21,475 bases of DNA, taken from positions 1 to 21,475 of the forward strand of contig JBQTHD010000035.1 in NCBI GenBank assembly GCA_052390275.1, given 5' to 3'. The DNA is from JBQTHD01 sp052390275. GTDB lineage: Bacteria > Actinomycetota > Acidimicrobiia > Acidimicrobiales > AC-14. The notes under the pieces were generated by a model. The model saw only the letters and a list, made by a program, of their open reading frames with translations, made no database searches and was not told the DNA's origin. Of the stretch, positions 8,801 to 15,806 are shown one piece after another (position 1 is the stretch's first letter; each line of letters begins with the position of its first letter). Position numbers and translations under genes: made by a program.

Positions 8801-9526
8801 CATGGCCGCCGCCCGGGCCCGGACTTCACGGGTGGGCAGCAGTTCCCGGCAGGAGAAGATCTCGGCCCGATCCAGGGGGGCGACAGATCGCTGGTCGCCC
8901 ACCGAGAACCGCATCAGACGGTCGACCTCGTCGCCCCACAGGTCGATGCGCACCGGGAACGCTGCGGTGGAAGGGAAGACATCGATGATGGACCCCCGCC
9001 TGGCCACCTCCCCCCGGTGCTCCACGTGGGGCTCCCGCCGGTAGCCAACGGCGGCCAGATCCCGAAGCAGCGCCTCGGGGTCAAGGCTGAGGCCGGGAGT
9101 GATGACCACCGGTTCCGCGTCCTCGACGTGGGGGCCCAGGCGCTGAACCAACGAACGCACCGGGGTGATGAGGACCTGGGGCATCCGCTCGGGGCGGCGC
9201 AGGCGCCACATGGCCCGCAGACGCCGGCCCATGGTCTCGATGCTGGGGCTGATCCGCTCGAAGGGCAGCGTTTCCCAGGCGGGGAACAGGTCGACGGCGT
9301 CGGGCCCCAGGTAGGCCCCCAGGTCGGCCTCCAGCCGATGGGCCTCGGCCGAGGTGGCCACCGCCACCACCAGCGGATGGCGATCGGTGGCCTGGGCCAC
9401 GGCCGCCAAAGTGAGGGCCTGGGCGGCCTCGCCGACCATGACCACCGGACCGGCGCCGGAGGCCTGGGCCATCGCCGCCACGGCCGGGTGGCGGGCCAGG
9501 CGGGCGGGCAGGCTGCGAAGGCTCAC
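5831..9526 (-). CDS. mfd: Transcription-repair coupling factor Mfd
   Basis: Mfd is a 1231-residue ATP-driven DNA translocase that removes RNA polymerase stalled at lesions and recruits UvrA for nucleotide excision repair. The N-terminal UvrB-like module includes FPAWETLPFERISPS (81-95) and RRGSIIDVFP (176-185). The CarD-like RNA polymerase-interacting domain is near 555-600 (LAPGDYVVHQQHGVARYGG). The translocase core has Walker A GDVGFGKT (704-711), VVGTHRLL (783-790), Walker B DEEQ (805-808), TLTATPIPRT, the translocation region with IIESGIDMPTVNT and QIRGRVGR, and the C-terminal TRCF domain (YIPDDESRLEAYRRL). An unusual Ala/Val/Glu/Ser repeat insert lies at about 336-361. Length is near that of other actinobacterial Mfd proteins. 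The start is a GTG with no obvious ribosome-binding site, 52 bases after ctaG; PPIase and mazG genes follow. Confidence 0.98.
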   Translation of the reverse strand: MSLRSLPARLARHPAVAAMAQASGAGPVVMVGEAAQALTLAAVAQATDRHPLVVAVATSAEAHRLEADLGAYLGPDAVDLFPAWETLPFERISPSIETMGRRLRAMWRLRRPERMPQVLITPVRSLVQRLGPHVEDAEPVVITPGLSLDPEALLRDLAAVGYRREPHVEHRGEVARRGSIIDVFPSTAAFPVRIDLWGDEVDRLMRFSVGDQRSVAPLDRAEIFSCRELLPTREVRARAAAMVARAPWGRAQWERLAEGQIFDGMESWLPWVTESEHVLLDLVGPDALVVLIEPRVMRNRAAEILAEEEALAASLAQTWGASRPPGDTGATLGAEAVESDAVESAAAESAAVESAAVESAAAGAAFAEAPLAGVDGAESPGGSGNRWPSLHLSFDRLLARTQAPVATITASLTAPGAAGSRVAEPALAVEARPWDRVVGDPGRIGARVAQLVADGYEVVVAAEGEASANRLADQLADSGVRLPLKPGTAPRGAAGATPAAAGGGSRIIAQGLERGVILAEPKLAVLCEGDLTGRRRSHRVVRPARREAQRFVDDLAPGDYVVHQQHGVARYGGIVSRAIGGAARDYLLLEYRSGDKLYIPSDQIDAIRHYTGGDAPTLSRLGGSDWARTKARVRSAAREVAEELVALYRTRATTVGHAFAADSVWQAEMEEGFGFIETPDQARAIAEVKADMEAERPMDRLVCGDVGFGKTEVAIRAAFKAVSDGRQVAILVPTTLLAQQHYATFSDRFAPFPTRVEVLSRFLSPAQARSVVEGLATGAVDVVVGTHRLLSSDVAFKNLGLLVIDEEQRFGVAAKEAIKSIRSSVDVLTLTATPIPRTLELSLTGIRDLSVLNTPPADRQPILTYVGEYDENAVSEALRRELLREGQVFFVHNRVSDIDAVAARLNEMVPEARVAIAHGQMDEGALERVVLDFWDGDYDVLVCTTIIESGIDMPTVNTLVVDRADLMGLGQLHQIRGRVGRAGQRAYAYLFFPPDRALSETAEERLRTIGEHNQLGSGFALAMRDLEIRGAGNLLGSSQSGHIAAVGYDLYVTMVSEAVAELKGETVEAPAEVRLDLPGDARLSADYIPDDESRLEAYRRLASVSVSTDVSDIRIEWQDRYGPPPPEADALLGVAALRAQCLRLGITDVTAIRAPGMSGPAGVVVRLGPLDLRASQKVRLARLARGAQWREDARQLAVPIADSATPGESVASRLADLLAELVPPDPVAAPA
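8451..8525. repeat. Five 15-bp tandem repeats inside mfd
   Basis: Five consecutive 15-base units based on GACTCGACGGCAGCG run through 8451-8465, 8466-8480, 8481-8495, 8496-8510 and 8511-8525, with one to two substitutions in the last three. In the mfd frame they encode repeated Ala-Ala/Val-Glu-Ser-Ala units (about residues 334-359). The period is a multiple of three, so copy-number change would keep the frame. The insert sits after the UvrB-like module and before the HLSFDRLLA segment. Confidence 0.9.
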
Positions 9527-9578
9527 GAACTGCTGCCGCGACTACAAACCATTGCAACCTTGCTGGCAGGAGCCGGGA

Positions 9579-10442
9579 TCAGCGACCCCCTGCCGGGACA
9601 TCGATCAACTCGTGCTCGACGTCGGAATAAAGAACGGTTTCCTCACCATCGCGCTCGGATTGGCCTGACCACCGGAAGAAAATGACGGCGATAACGAACC
9701 ATAGATAGAAACCGCCGGCCAGCTTCATTACCAGGCCAGCCATCTGCTGATCCGTCACGACATCCAGTCCGAACATGCGCGGTAGGCCGACATAAACCTC
9801 ATAAAGCGGGGTTCGGGCGAAGGTGAGGAACGAGGCTGGCACGGTGGGAAGGATGGTCTGGCCGAACAGATAGAGCATCTGTACCGGTGCTCGGAGTCGG
9901 CGAATCTCCGGCAGCGGGCTGGCGACCGGCATCCACATCAGGATCGCCGAGGCGACCAGCACGGCGTGGGCCACGAAGTGCAGGGGGTGGTTCTCCACGG
10001 TGGTGTTGACCACCAGGGGCCAGTGGGACAGGACCAGCACCAGGTTGGCCTGCAACAGCGCCGGTACCGGCCGGGACAGTCCGCCCACCAGGCGGCGGAT
10101 CCGGCGGCCGGCCAGCAGACGCCGAGCCATCCAGGTGGGGGTGCCGGCCACCAGGGCCAGCGCTCCCACCAGGGTAAAGAGCAGGTGCTGGGCCATGTGG
10201 ACGCTGTAGAGCGAGCCCTCGGCCAGGTCGTGGACCGGCCAGTCCGACCCCAGCCAGAAGGTCGCCACCCCAACCAGGAACAGGACCTGCCGGCCCCGGG
10301 GCGTGGCCTCGCCGGTGCGGCGGAGGTGACGGCGAACGGCGGTTACGTAGAGGACGCCGAGGGCCCCGAAGATCAGCCAAACGTCGAAATGGGGATGCCA
10401 GCCGCCCAGTGATCCTGACGCCATCAGCCCCGACGGCCCCAT
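9579..10442 (-). CDS. ctaG: CtaG-type cytochrome c oxidase assembly membrane protein
   Basis: From the ATG at 10442 this is a 287-residue polytopic protein of the caa3_CtaG family, which helps build caa3-type oxidases, probably at the copper-insertion stage. About seven hydrophobic helices are visible. Family-like features include WHPHFDVWLIFGALGVLYV, the SDWPVHDLAEGSLYSVHMAQHLL stretch, LSHWPLVVNTTVENHPLHF and WMPVASPLPEIRRL; the scattered intramembrane histidines could bind copper. Translation could also start at a second in-frame ATG at 10424. An upstream in-frame extension to 10568 overlaps the subunit IV gene and looks like spurious coding, so it was not used. It is the last gene of the oxidase operon, eight bases after the subunit IV gene and 52 before mfd. 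Confidence 0.92.
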   Translation of the reverse strand: MGPSGLMASGSLGGWHPHFDVWLIFGALGVLYVTAVRRHLRRTGEATPRGRQVLFLVGVATFWLGSDWPVHDLAEGSLYSVHMAQHLLFTLVGALALVAGTPTWMARRLLAGRRIRRLVGGLSRPVPALLQANLVLVLSHWPLVVNTTVENHPLHFVAHAVLVASAILMWMPVASPLPEIRRLRAPVQMLYLFGQTILPTVPASFLTFARTPLYEVYVGLPRMFGLDVVTDQQMAGLVMKLAGGFYLWFVIAVIFFRWSGQSERDGEETVLYSDVEHELIDVPAGGR

Positions 10443-10450
10443 CAACGGGC

Positions 10451-10786
10451 TCAGCGGGGAAGATTGAAGGTGAGAAGAACGACCCCGTAGATGAAGAAGG
10501 CCAGAACCAGTCCCGTGACGAAAACCCGCCGGAACAACCGGTCGTCGAAGCGCAGGTGCATGAACCACATCACGACGATGATGAACTTGATGAGCGACAG
10601 GATGATCAGCCCGGGGACCAGCAACCCGCCCAGTTCCACGTAGGACATGACCACTTCGGCACCGGTGATGAAGGCCAGGAACAGGGCGATCATCACGTAC
10701 TGACGATCGCTGGGGTGGTGGGCGCCGTGGTCGTCGACGGTATGAGCCTCGGCCGGGGCGACGACGGGCTGGGGTGACTTGCTCAT
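10451..10786 (-). CDS. Cytochrome c oxidase subunit IV (prokaryotic COX4 type)
   Basis: This 111-residue protein has three predicted membrane helices: about 30-50 (YVMIALFLAFITGAEVVMSY), 53-75 (GLLVPGLIILSLIKFIIVVMWF) and 86-106 (VFVTGLVLAFFIYGVVLLTF). The KFIIVVMWFMHLRFDDRLF motif is typical of small bacterial oxidase subunit IV (CtaF/CoxD) proteins. The N-terminus has several histidines (HTVDDHGAHH). It sits between ctaE and ctaG, the usual place in caa3 operons, and probably stabilises the complex rather than binding cofactors. The spacer before it is unusual, being built of 21-base repeats, and no clear ribosome-binding site precedes the ATG. Confidence 0.92.
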   Translation of the reverse strand: MSKSPQPVVAPAEAHTVDDHGAHHPSDRQYVMIALFLAFITGAEVVMSYVELGGLLVPGLIILSLIKFIIVVMWFMHLRFDDRLFRRVFVTGLVLAFFIYGVVLLTFNLPR

Positions 10787-10788
10787 GG

Positions 10789-10851
10789 GATCAGGTGGGT
10801 CCTGGGTCGGCTCAGACGGGTCCTGGGGCGGATCAGACGGGTCCTCATGGA
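10789..10851. repeat. Three 21-bp tandem repeats filling the ctaE-subunit IV spacer
   Basis: Three imperfect 21-base copies occupy 10789-10809, 10810-10830 and 10831-10851. Each contains a GATCAG/GCTCAG start and a GGGTCCT core. The last copy runs over the ctaE stop codon and its end resembles the sequence at the subunit IV start (CTCATGG at both 10844 and 10782). The array probably arose by duplication of the gene-end sequence. It replaces the tight spacing seen elsewhere in the operon. Confidence 0.8.
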
Positions 10852-11471
10852 ATCAGGTAGATCAACGTGAAGATCACGATCCAGACGATGTCGACGAAGT
10901 GCCAGTAAAGCCCAACCAGTTCGACCGTTTCCACCCGGTCCGGCCCCAGCCGGCCCTTGACCGCCAGGCCCCACAACGAAAGCAACATGAGCACGCCCAG
11001 GGTCACGTGGACGCCGTGAAACCCGGTCAGCACGTAGAAGCTGCTGCCGAACAGGTTGGTGCGAAGGTTCAGACCCTCCCGCACGAAGACGGTGAACTCA
11101 TAGACCTGGCCCCCCACGAAGGTGGCCCCCAGTAGGCCGGTGGTGAGCAACCACACCTTGAGGCGGTGCTGATCACCCCGCTGGATGGCGGCCAGGGCCA
11201 GGACCATGGTGAGGCTGCTCATCAGCAGGACAAAGGAACTGACCGACGTGAAGGGAATGTCGAAGACGTCGAGGGGGGAGATGGTGCCCGGCTCGCTCTG
11301 GCCCCGGTAGAGCAGATAGGTGGAGATCAGCCCTCCGAAGAGCAGACATTCGGAGCCCAGGAAGGCCCACATGCCGATCTTTTCGTGGCTGAGACCCGTG
11401 GTGGTGGGGGGATGGCCCCCTCCCAGGTCTGCCGGGGCCGCCGGCTTGGCCACGGTGGCGGGACCGCTCAT
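10845..11471 (-). CDS. ctaE: Cytochrome c oxidase subunit III
   Basis: The 208-residue protein has five predicted membrane helices. Family features include KIGMWAFLGSECLLFGGLIS (31-50) with the conserved buried glutamate E41, the GFHGVHVTLGVLMLL segment (150-164) and the subunit III signature YWHFVDIVWIVIF (189-201). Subunit III binds no redox metal; it stabilises subunit I and its proton uptake. The ATG overlaps the ctaD stop as ATGA (11468-11471), so the two are translationally coupled. It ends in the repeat-filled spacer before subunit IV. A degenerate paralogue lies at 15807-16430. Confidence 0.96.
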   Translation of the reverse strand: MSGPATVAKPAAPADLGGGHPPTTTGLSHEKIGMWAFLGSECLLFGGLISTYLLYRGQSEPGTISPLDVFDIPFTSVSSFVLLMSSLTMVLALAAIQRGDQHRLKVWLLTTGLLGATFVGGQVYEFTVFVREGLNLRTNLFGSSFYVLTGFHGVHVTLGVLMLLSLWGLAVKGRLGPDRVETVELVGLYWHFVDIVWIVIFTLIYLIP

Positions 11472-13495
11472 GGTGCCTCCCCGGTGCCGACGGCGGCAGG
11501 CGTTGCTGCCACCGTGGGGGCGCCGTGGCCGTGGTCGTCGTGGTCGTCGTGGCCGTGATCGCCGTGGCCGGCGTCAGGATCGGTCTGGGGCTCCAAGGCC
11601 CAGCCGAAGATTCCGGCCAGGATCCATACCGCTCCCAAAATCGCCACCACCCAGGTCTTGTAGATCATCCCGTAGGAGATGACCGGGAGGCTGAGAGCGG
11701 TGAAGATCGGCCAGTAGGAGGGGGAGGGCAGGTGGATGTCCGGGCGCTCTGGCTGATCCACGGCGTTGGCGGCGGCGGCCAACTCGGCATCGGTGCGCTG
11801 GTCCCGAAGGACCGCCCGGCCCTTGGTGTCCTCGGTGTACTTGCGGTGCCACAGGTCGTCGAGGTTGGTGACCACCGGGATCTCGGCGAAGTTGTACTCC
11901 GGTGCCGGGGAGGGGATGGTCCATTCCAGCGTCCGTCCGTCCCACGGGTCGGCCCCGGCCGGCTTGGCCGAACGGGCCGAACGGCGCACGTTGTACATGA
12001 ACACCAGAACCGACAGGGCGATGACAAAGGAGCCGATGGAGGCCACGAAGTTCCAGAACTCCCAGCCCATGCCCTCGGGATAGGTGTAGGTCCGCCGGGG
12101 CTGGCCTTGGAGACCAAGGATGTGGAAGGGAGCGAAGGTCATGTTGAAGCCTAGGAACATCAGCCAGAACTGGGCCTTGCCCACCCGGTCGTTGAGTACA
12201 TGTCCTCGCACCTTGGGCCACCAGTAATAGGCGCCGCCGAACAGGCCGAACATGCTGCCGCCGAAGAGCACATAGTGGAAGTGGGCGACGATGTAATAGG
12301 TGTCGGTCTGCTGGGTGTCCGACGGGACAATGGCGTGGGTGACCCCCGACAGGCCGCCGATGGTGAACATGGCCACGAAGCCCACGGCGAAGAGCATGGG
12401 GGCGCTGGGGGTGATCTTTCCCTTCCACAAAGTGCTGATCCAGTTGAAGATCTTCACCCCGGTGGGTACGGCGATGAACATCGTCGAGGCCCCGAAGGCG
12501 GCCAGGGCCACCGGGCCGATGCCGGTGGCGAACATGTGGTGGGCCCACACGCCCCAGCCCATCAGTCCAATGGCGATGCCGGAGAACACCATGACCCGGT
12601 ACCCGAAAAGAGGCTTGCGAGCAAAGACCGGGATGATCTCCGACACGATGCCCATGGCCGGCAGGATCAGGATGTACACCTCGGGATGGCCGAAGAGCCA
12701 GAAGAGGTGCTGCCACAGAAGCGGATCGGCCCCGGCGTTGATATTGAAGAAGTTGGTGGCGAACAGGCGGTCAAAGGTGAGAAGGAAAAGGGCCACCGTG
12801 ATGACCGGAAGGGCGAACAGCAGGAGGAACTGAACCACCAGGCTCATCCACACAAAGATGGGCATGCGCATGAGGGTCATTCCCGGGGCCCGCATGTTGA
12901 TGACGGTGACGATCAGGTTCACCGCTCCGGTCAACGAGGCGATACCCAGGATCTGGAGGCCAAAGACCCAGAAGTCGATGTTGTGGCCGCCCATGTTCCG
13001 ACCCAGGGGTTGGTAACCGAACCATCCTCCGTTGGGGGCCCCGCCCAGGAAGAAACTGGAGTAGGTGAACAGTCCGCCGAAGAGAAACACCCAGAAGCTG
13101 AAGGCGTTCATGCGAGGGAAGGCCACGTCCCTGGCCCCGATCATCAGCGGCAGGAGGTAGTTCACGAAGGCGGCCGACAACGGCATGATCACCATGAAGA
13201 CCATGGTGGTGCCGTGCATGGTGAACATCTGGTTGTAGGCCTCGGGCGACAGGAAGGTGTTGTCCGGAGTCCCGAGTTGCACCCGCAGGGCCAAAGCCTC
13301 CAGGCCCCCCAGGATGAAGAACACAAAGGAGGTGATGCCGTAGAGGATCCCGATCTTTTTGTGGTCGACCGAGGTCATCCAAGCCCAGGCGCCCTTGGCC
13401 GACCCGGTCGGGCGGCGAAACCATCGGCGGGGCTGAGGGGAGTCCGGATCGGCAGGAGGCAGCGTGGCCAGGGGGGCCGGATGGGTGAGGGTCAT
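11468..13495 (-). CDS. ctaD: Cytochrome c oxidase subunit I (A1-type, catalytic), with His-rich tail
   Basis: This is the catalytic 12-helix core of an aa3/caa3 oxidase, which reduces O2 to water and pumps protons. All ligands are visible: H94 and H407 for low-spin heme a, H405 for heme a3, and H270, H319 and H320 for CuB, with Y274 as the cross-linked tyrosine. GHPEV places it among A1-type oxidases. The D-channel residue D123, the K-channel residues T345 and K348, and the propionate-binding R467/R468 are present. Beyond the core (after about residue 505) it has an extension with DPWDGRTLEW, two further helices (about 595-635) and a tail with six histidines between 644 and 657 (HGDHGHDDHDDHGH). 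It is 675 residues, longer than usual actinobacterial CtaD. The ATG has a GGAG site six bases upstream. It lies 61 bases after ctaC and overlaps ctaE. Confidence 0.98.
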   Translation of the reverse strand: MTLTHPAPLATLPPADPDSPQPRRWFRRPTGSAKGAWAWMTSVDHKKIGILYGITSFVFFILGGLEALALRVQLGTPDNTFLSPEAYNQMFTMHGTTMVFMVIMPLSAAFVNYLLPLMIGARDVAFPRMNAFSFWVFLFGGLFTYSSFFLGGAPNGGWFGYQPLGRNMGGHNIDFWVFGLQILGIASLTGAVNLIVTVINMRAPGMTLMRMPIFVWMSLVVQFLLLFALPVITVALFLLTFDRLFATNFFNINAGADPLLWQHLFWLFGHPEVYILILPAMGIVSEIIPVFARKPLFGYRVMVFSGIAIGLMGWGVWAHHMFATGIGPVALAAFGASTMFIAVPTGVKIFNWISTLWKGKITPSAPMLFAVGFVAMFTIGGLSGVTHAIVPSDTQQTDTYYIVAHFHYVLFGGSMFGLFGGAYYWWPKVRGHVLNDRVGKAQFWLMFLGFNMTFAPFHILGLQGQPRRTYTYPEGMGWEFWNFVASIGSFVIALSVLVFMYNVRRSARSAKPAGADPWDGRTLEWTIPSPAPEYNFAEIPVVTNLDDLWHRKYTEDTKGRAVLRDQRTDAELAAAANAVDQPERPDIHLPSPSYWPIFTALSLPVISYGMIYKTWVVAILGAVWILAGIFGWALEPQTDPDAGHGDHGHDDHDDHGHGAPTVAATPAAVGTGEAP

Positions 13496-13556
13496 GGCTC
13501 CAGACCAATCTGGGGGCCACGGCCCGCGGATGGGCAGTTGGGCGGGCAGCGCCGGT

Positions 13557-14588
13557 TCATTGCAGGGACTCCAGGTAGGCGATGAGTTGGTCGATCTCGC
13601 TGTCGTTCAAGGGTGCCCCCGGGATGATCATCTGGTTGCCGGGCTTGACCCCCTGGGGGTCGGCCAGCCACTTGCGCAGGTTTTCCTCGTTGGTTTCGAA
13701 GATGGACCCGGCGAAGGTGCCCCGGGAGGCGAAGTGGGTCAGGTTCGGGCCGATTTTTCCATCGGAGATTCCTTCGATGGCGTGGCAGGTGGCGCAACCC
13801 CGGTTGGAATACACCGCCAAGCCCTCGGCCGCCTCGGAACCCTCCTCGGGCGCCACCGGGCCCTCGGTCTGGCTGGCCTCCCACTGGGCGAAATCGGCGG
13901 CGGAGAGGGCGACGGCCACGTTGCGCATGTTGGCATGGGAGGTCCCGCAGAACTCGGTGCACTGGCCCGGGTACTCACCAGGGGCGTCGGCCTCCACCAT
14001 CATCCGGTTGGTCCGCCCGGGAATGACGTCGGTCTTTCCAGCCAGCGCCGGGATCCAGTAGCTGTGGATCACGTCCACGCTCTCCAGCGTCAACTCCACC
14101 GGTCGCCCGGCGGGAATGACCAGTTCGTTGGCACTGACCACGCCGGACTCCTCGTACTGGTACTCCCACCAGTACTGGTGGCCAATGACGGTGACCCGTA
14201 GGGCATCGGCCCCGGCCGGCCGCGACATGTCGAAGATGACCTTGATGGTGGGCACGGCGATGACGGCCAGGATGAGCGCGGGAACCAGGGTCCAGGCGAT
14301 CTCCAACTTGGTGCTGCCGTGGATCTGCTCGGGCTCCTCGGCCTGGCCCCGGTCCCGGAACTTGAACATGGCGATGACCACCAGGGCCTGGACCAGCACA
14401 AAGACCACGCCGGCCACCATGAACACCGGGTCGATCAGGTTGTCGATCTGGCGGCTGATGGGGCCTTTGGGCTCAAGGGTGCTTTGGGGGGCCACCTTGG
14501 CGCAGGCGGACAGGCCCAGTAGGACCAGGCTGGCGGGGACCAGGCGGGTGACGGTGGCCCGGCGGCGGGCGGGGCGGGGCGAACTCAC
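13557..14588 (-). CDS. ctaC: Cytochrome c oxidase subunit II, caa3 type with fused cytochrome c domain
   Basis: The 343-residue protein starts with an export signal and a good lipobox, LSAC, with Cys29 as the likely lipidated residue. Two membrane helices follow at about 55-76 and 98-118. The extracytoplasmic cupredoxin domain has a complete CuA site: H175, C210, E212, C214, H218 and M221 (CTEFCGTSHANM). A C-terminal cytochrome c domain has the heme motif CATCH (265-269) and a probable distal ligand M320. It therefore carries its own electron donor, passing electrons from cytochrome c to CuA and then to heme a in CtaD. The GTG start overlaps the stop of the membrane-cupredoxin gene as GTGA (14585-14588). 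Confidence 0.97.
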   Translation of the reverse strand: MSSPRPARRRATVTRLVPASLVLLGLSACAKVAPQSTLEPKGPISRQIDNLIDPVFMVAGVVFVLVQALVVIAMFKFRDRGQAEEPEQIHGSTKLEIAWTLVPALILAVIAVPTIKVIFDMSRPAGADALRVTVIGHQYWWEYQYEESGVVSANELVIPAGRPVELTLESVDVIHSYWIPALAGKTDVIPGRTNRMMVEADAPGEYPGQCTEFCGTSHANMRNVAVALSAADFAQWEASQTEGPVAPEEGSEAAEGLAVYSNRGCATCHAIEGISDGKIGPNLTHFASRGTFAGSIFETNEENLRKWLADPQGVKPGNQMIIPGAPLNDSEIDQLIAYLESLQ

Positions 14589-15796
14589 GAGACCACTACC
14601 TCGCCGGTCATGTTGGGATGGACGTCACAACGAAAGAAATAGTTGCCGGCTTCGGCGATGGTGAACTCATAGGCGGCCTTGGCCGGGCCGGTGATCAGCT
14701 CCCCGGCGAAAAGCGCCTCTTCGTCCGGGGTGGGCGCGGCGGAGGAGTAGATGGCCAGGTTGTGGGGCACTTCGGCGTCGGCGTTCTCCAGGTTGACCTG
14801 CACCGGGGTGGCCGCCGGCAGTTCCAGGGTGGTGACGTCGTAGGTGATGTTTTTGGCTACCACGTTGAAGGTGGTGCCGGCGGCACTGGGGCTGTGGTCG
14901 GCACCGTCGCTCGAGACCGGATCCGAACCGTCCTGGCCTCCGCCGACATCCGGAGTGTCGTCGTGGTCGGAATCGGTTGACTGCGTCCCGGTGGCGTCGT
15001 CGTCATGGCCGTCGTCTTCGCTGTGGCCCTCGTCACCCTCGCCGGAAGGCTTGTCCTCGGCGTGGCCGCCCTCGACGCCCTCCTCACCCTCGGCGTGTCC
15101 ACCCTCCCCGGCGCCGTGGCCGCCGCCGTGGGCTTCGATGGGCCGCTCACCCTTGGCTGCGGCCACCAGACCGCCACCAGCCATCAGGACGCTGCCCACC
15201 ACCAAGAGGGCGACCAGGGTGGCGCTGGAGAGTTGGGGCCGGGCGGCCACCACGGACGCCACCGCCAGGATGACCGCCCCGACCACCAGGGCCAGCACCC
15301 ACGAACCGGTTTCAGACACGGCCAGCAGCATCCGGGACATGAAGTACATCAGGCTGGCGATGGCCCCCAGGCCCACCACCGGCAGGGCCACCGGGGACAG
15401 GTCGATCTGGCGGCCGGTGTGCTCGACGGCCAGGCGGGCCATCCAGCCCGACGCCGCCACCATGGCCACGACCAAACCGGCGTAGGCGGCCACGGCCCCG
15501 AGCACCAGGCCCGAAACCAGCAGGGCCGCGCCCAGAGCCCCGAGGATCGGCCAGGCCCCACCACCGGGTTGGGCGGGCAGAACCGGCGGGGGAGAGCCGG
15601 GGTCGGCGGGCAGGAGCGCCACCGCCGGCCGGTCGCCCCAACCTCCGACGATCACGGCCACGAACCCGGCGGTGAGCGACAACCCGATGAACAGGGTCAC
15701 CCCCCCGGGATCGCCGGTGAAGGCGGCGTAGGCCAGACCGAACAAAAGGGTGACGACGGAGGCGGGTACCAGCAGGCGAGAAGCGGGGGAGAGCAT
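14585..15796 (-). CDS. Polytopic membrane protein fused to a C-terminal type-1 copper (cupredoxin) domain
   Basis: The 403-residue protein has three parts. Residues 1-215 form a membrane region with about six hydrophobic segments (near 10-28, 33-52, 83-115, 134-155, 163-184, 190-213) that I cannot assign to a family. Residues 216-305 are a low-complexity Gly/Glu/Asp linker with eight histidines (such as HGGGHGAGEGGH). Residues 306-403 form a plastocyanin-like domain with the expected ligands H345 (EVPHN) and C390, H393, M396 (FRCDVHPNM). The domain could carry electrons or deliver copper on the outer face of the membrane. The gene lies between the subunit III paralogue (10-base gap) and ctaC (4-base overlap), so it is very likely part of, or an assistant to, the oxidase. 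The ATG has a GAGG site upstream. The domain call is firm; the role is inferred. Confidence 0.9.
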   Translation of the reverse strand: MLSPASRLLVPASVVTLLFGLAYAAFTGDPGGVTLFIGLSLTAGFVAVIVGGWGDRPAVALLPADPGSPPPVLPAQPGGGAWPILGALGAALLVSGLVLGAVAAYAGLVVAMVAASGWMARLAVEHTGRQIDLSPVALPVVGLGAIASLMYFMSRMLLAVSETGSWVLALVVGAVILAVASVVAARPQLSSATLVALLVVGSVLMAGGGLVAAAKGERPIEAHGGGHGAGEGGHAEGEEGVEGGHAEDKPSGEGDEGHSEDDGHDDDATGTQSTDSDHDDTPDVGGGQDGSDPVSSDGADHSPSAAGTTFNVVAKNITYDVTTLELPAATPVQVNLENADAEVPHNLAIYSSAAPTPDEEALFAGELITGPAKAAYEFTIAEAGNYFFRCDVHPNMTGEVVVS

Positions 15797-15806
15797 GGCG
15801 TCGACC

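Noticed and set aside
7166..9685. A long 839-codon open frame on the plus strand opposite mfd
   Set aside because: It is rich in Gly, His, Pro, Arg and Asp with no domain pattern, as expected for the antisense of a GC-rich gene, and it runs fully opposite a certain mfd.
9579..10568. A longer CtaG starting at 10568
   Set aside because: The extra 42 residues overlap the subunit IV gene in another frame, are not membrane-like and do not resemble the family; the ATG at 10442 is preferred.
12200..13585. A long plus-strand open frame opposite ctaD
   Set aside because: It is the antisense shadow of a well-identified catalytic oxidase gene, with His/Glu/Gly-biased low-complexity translation.
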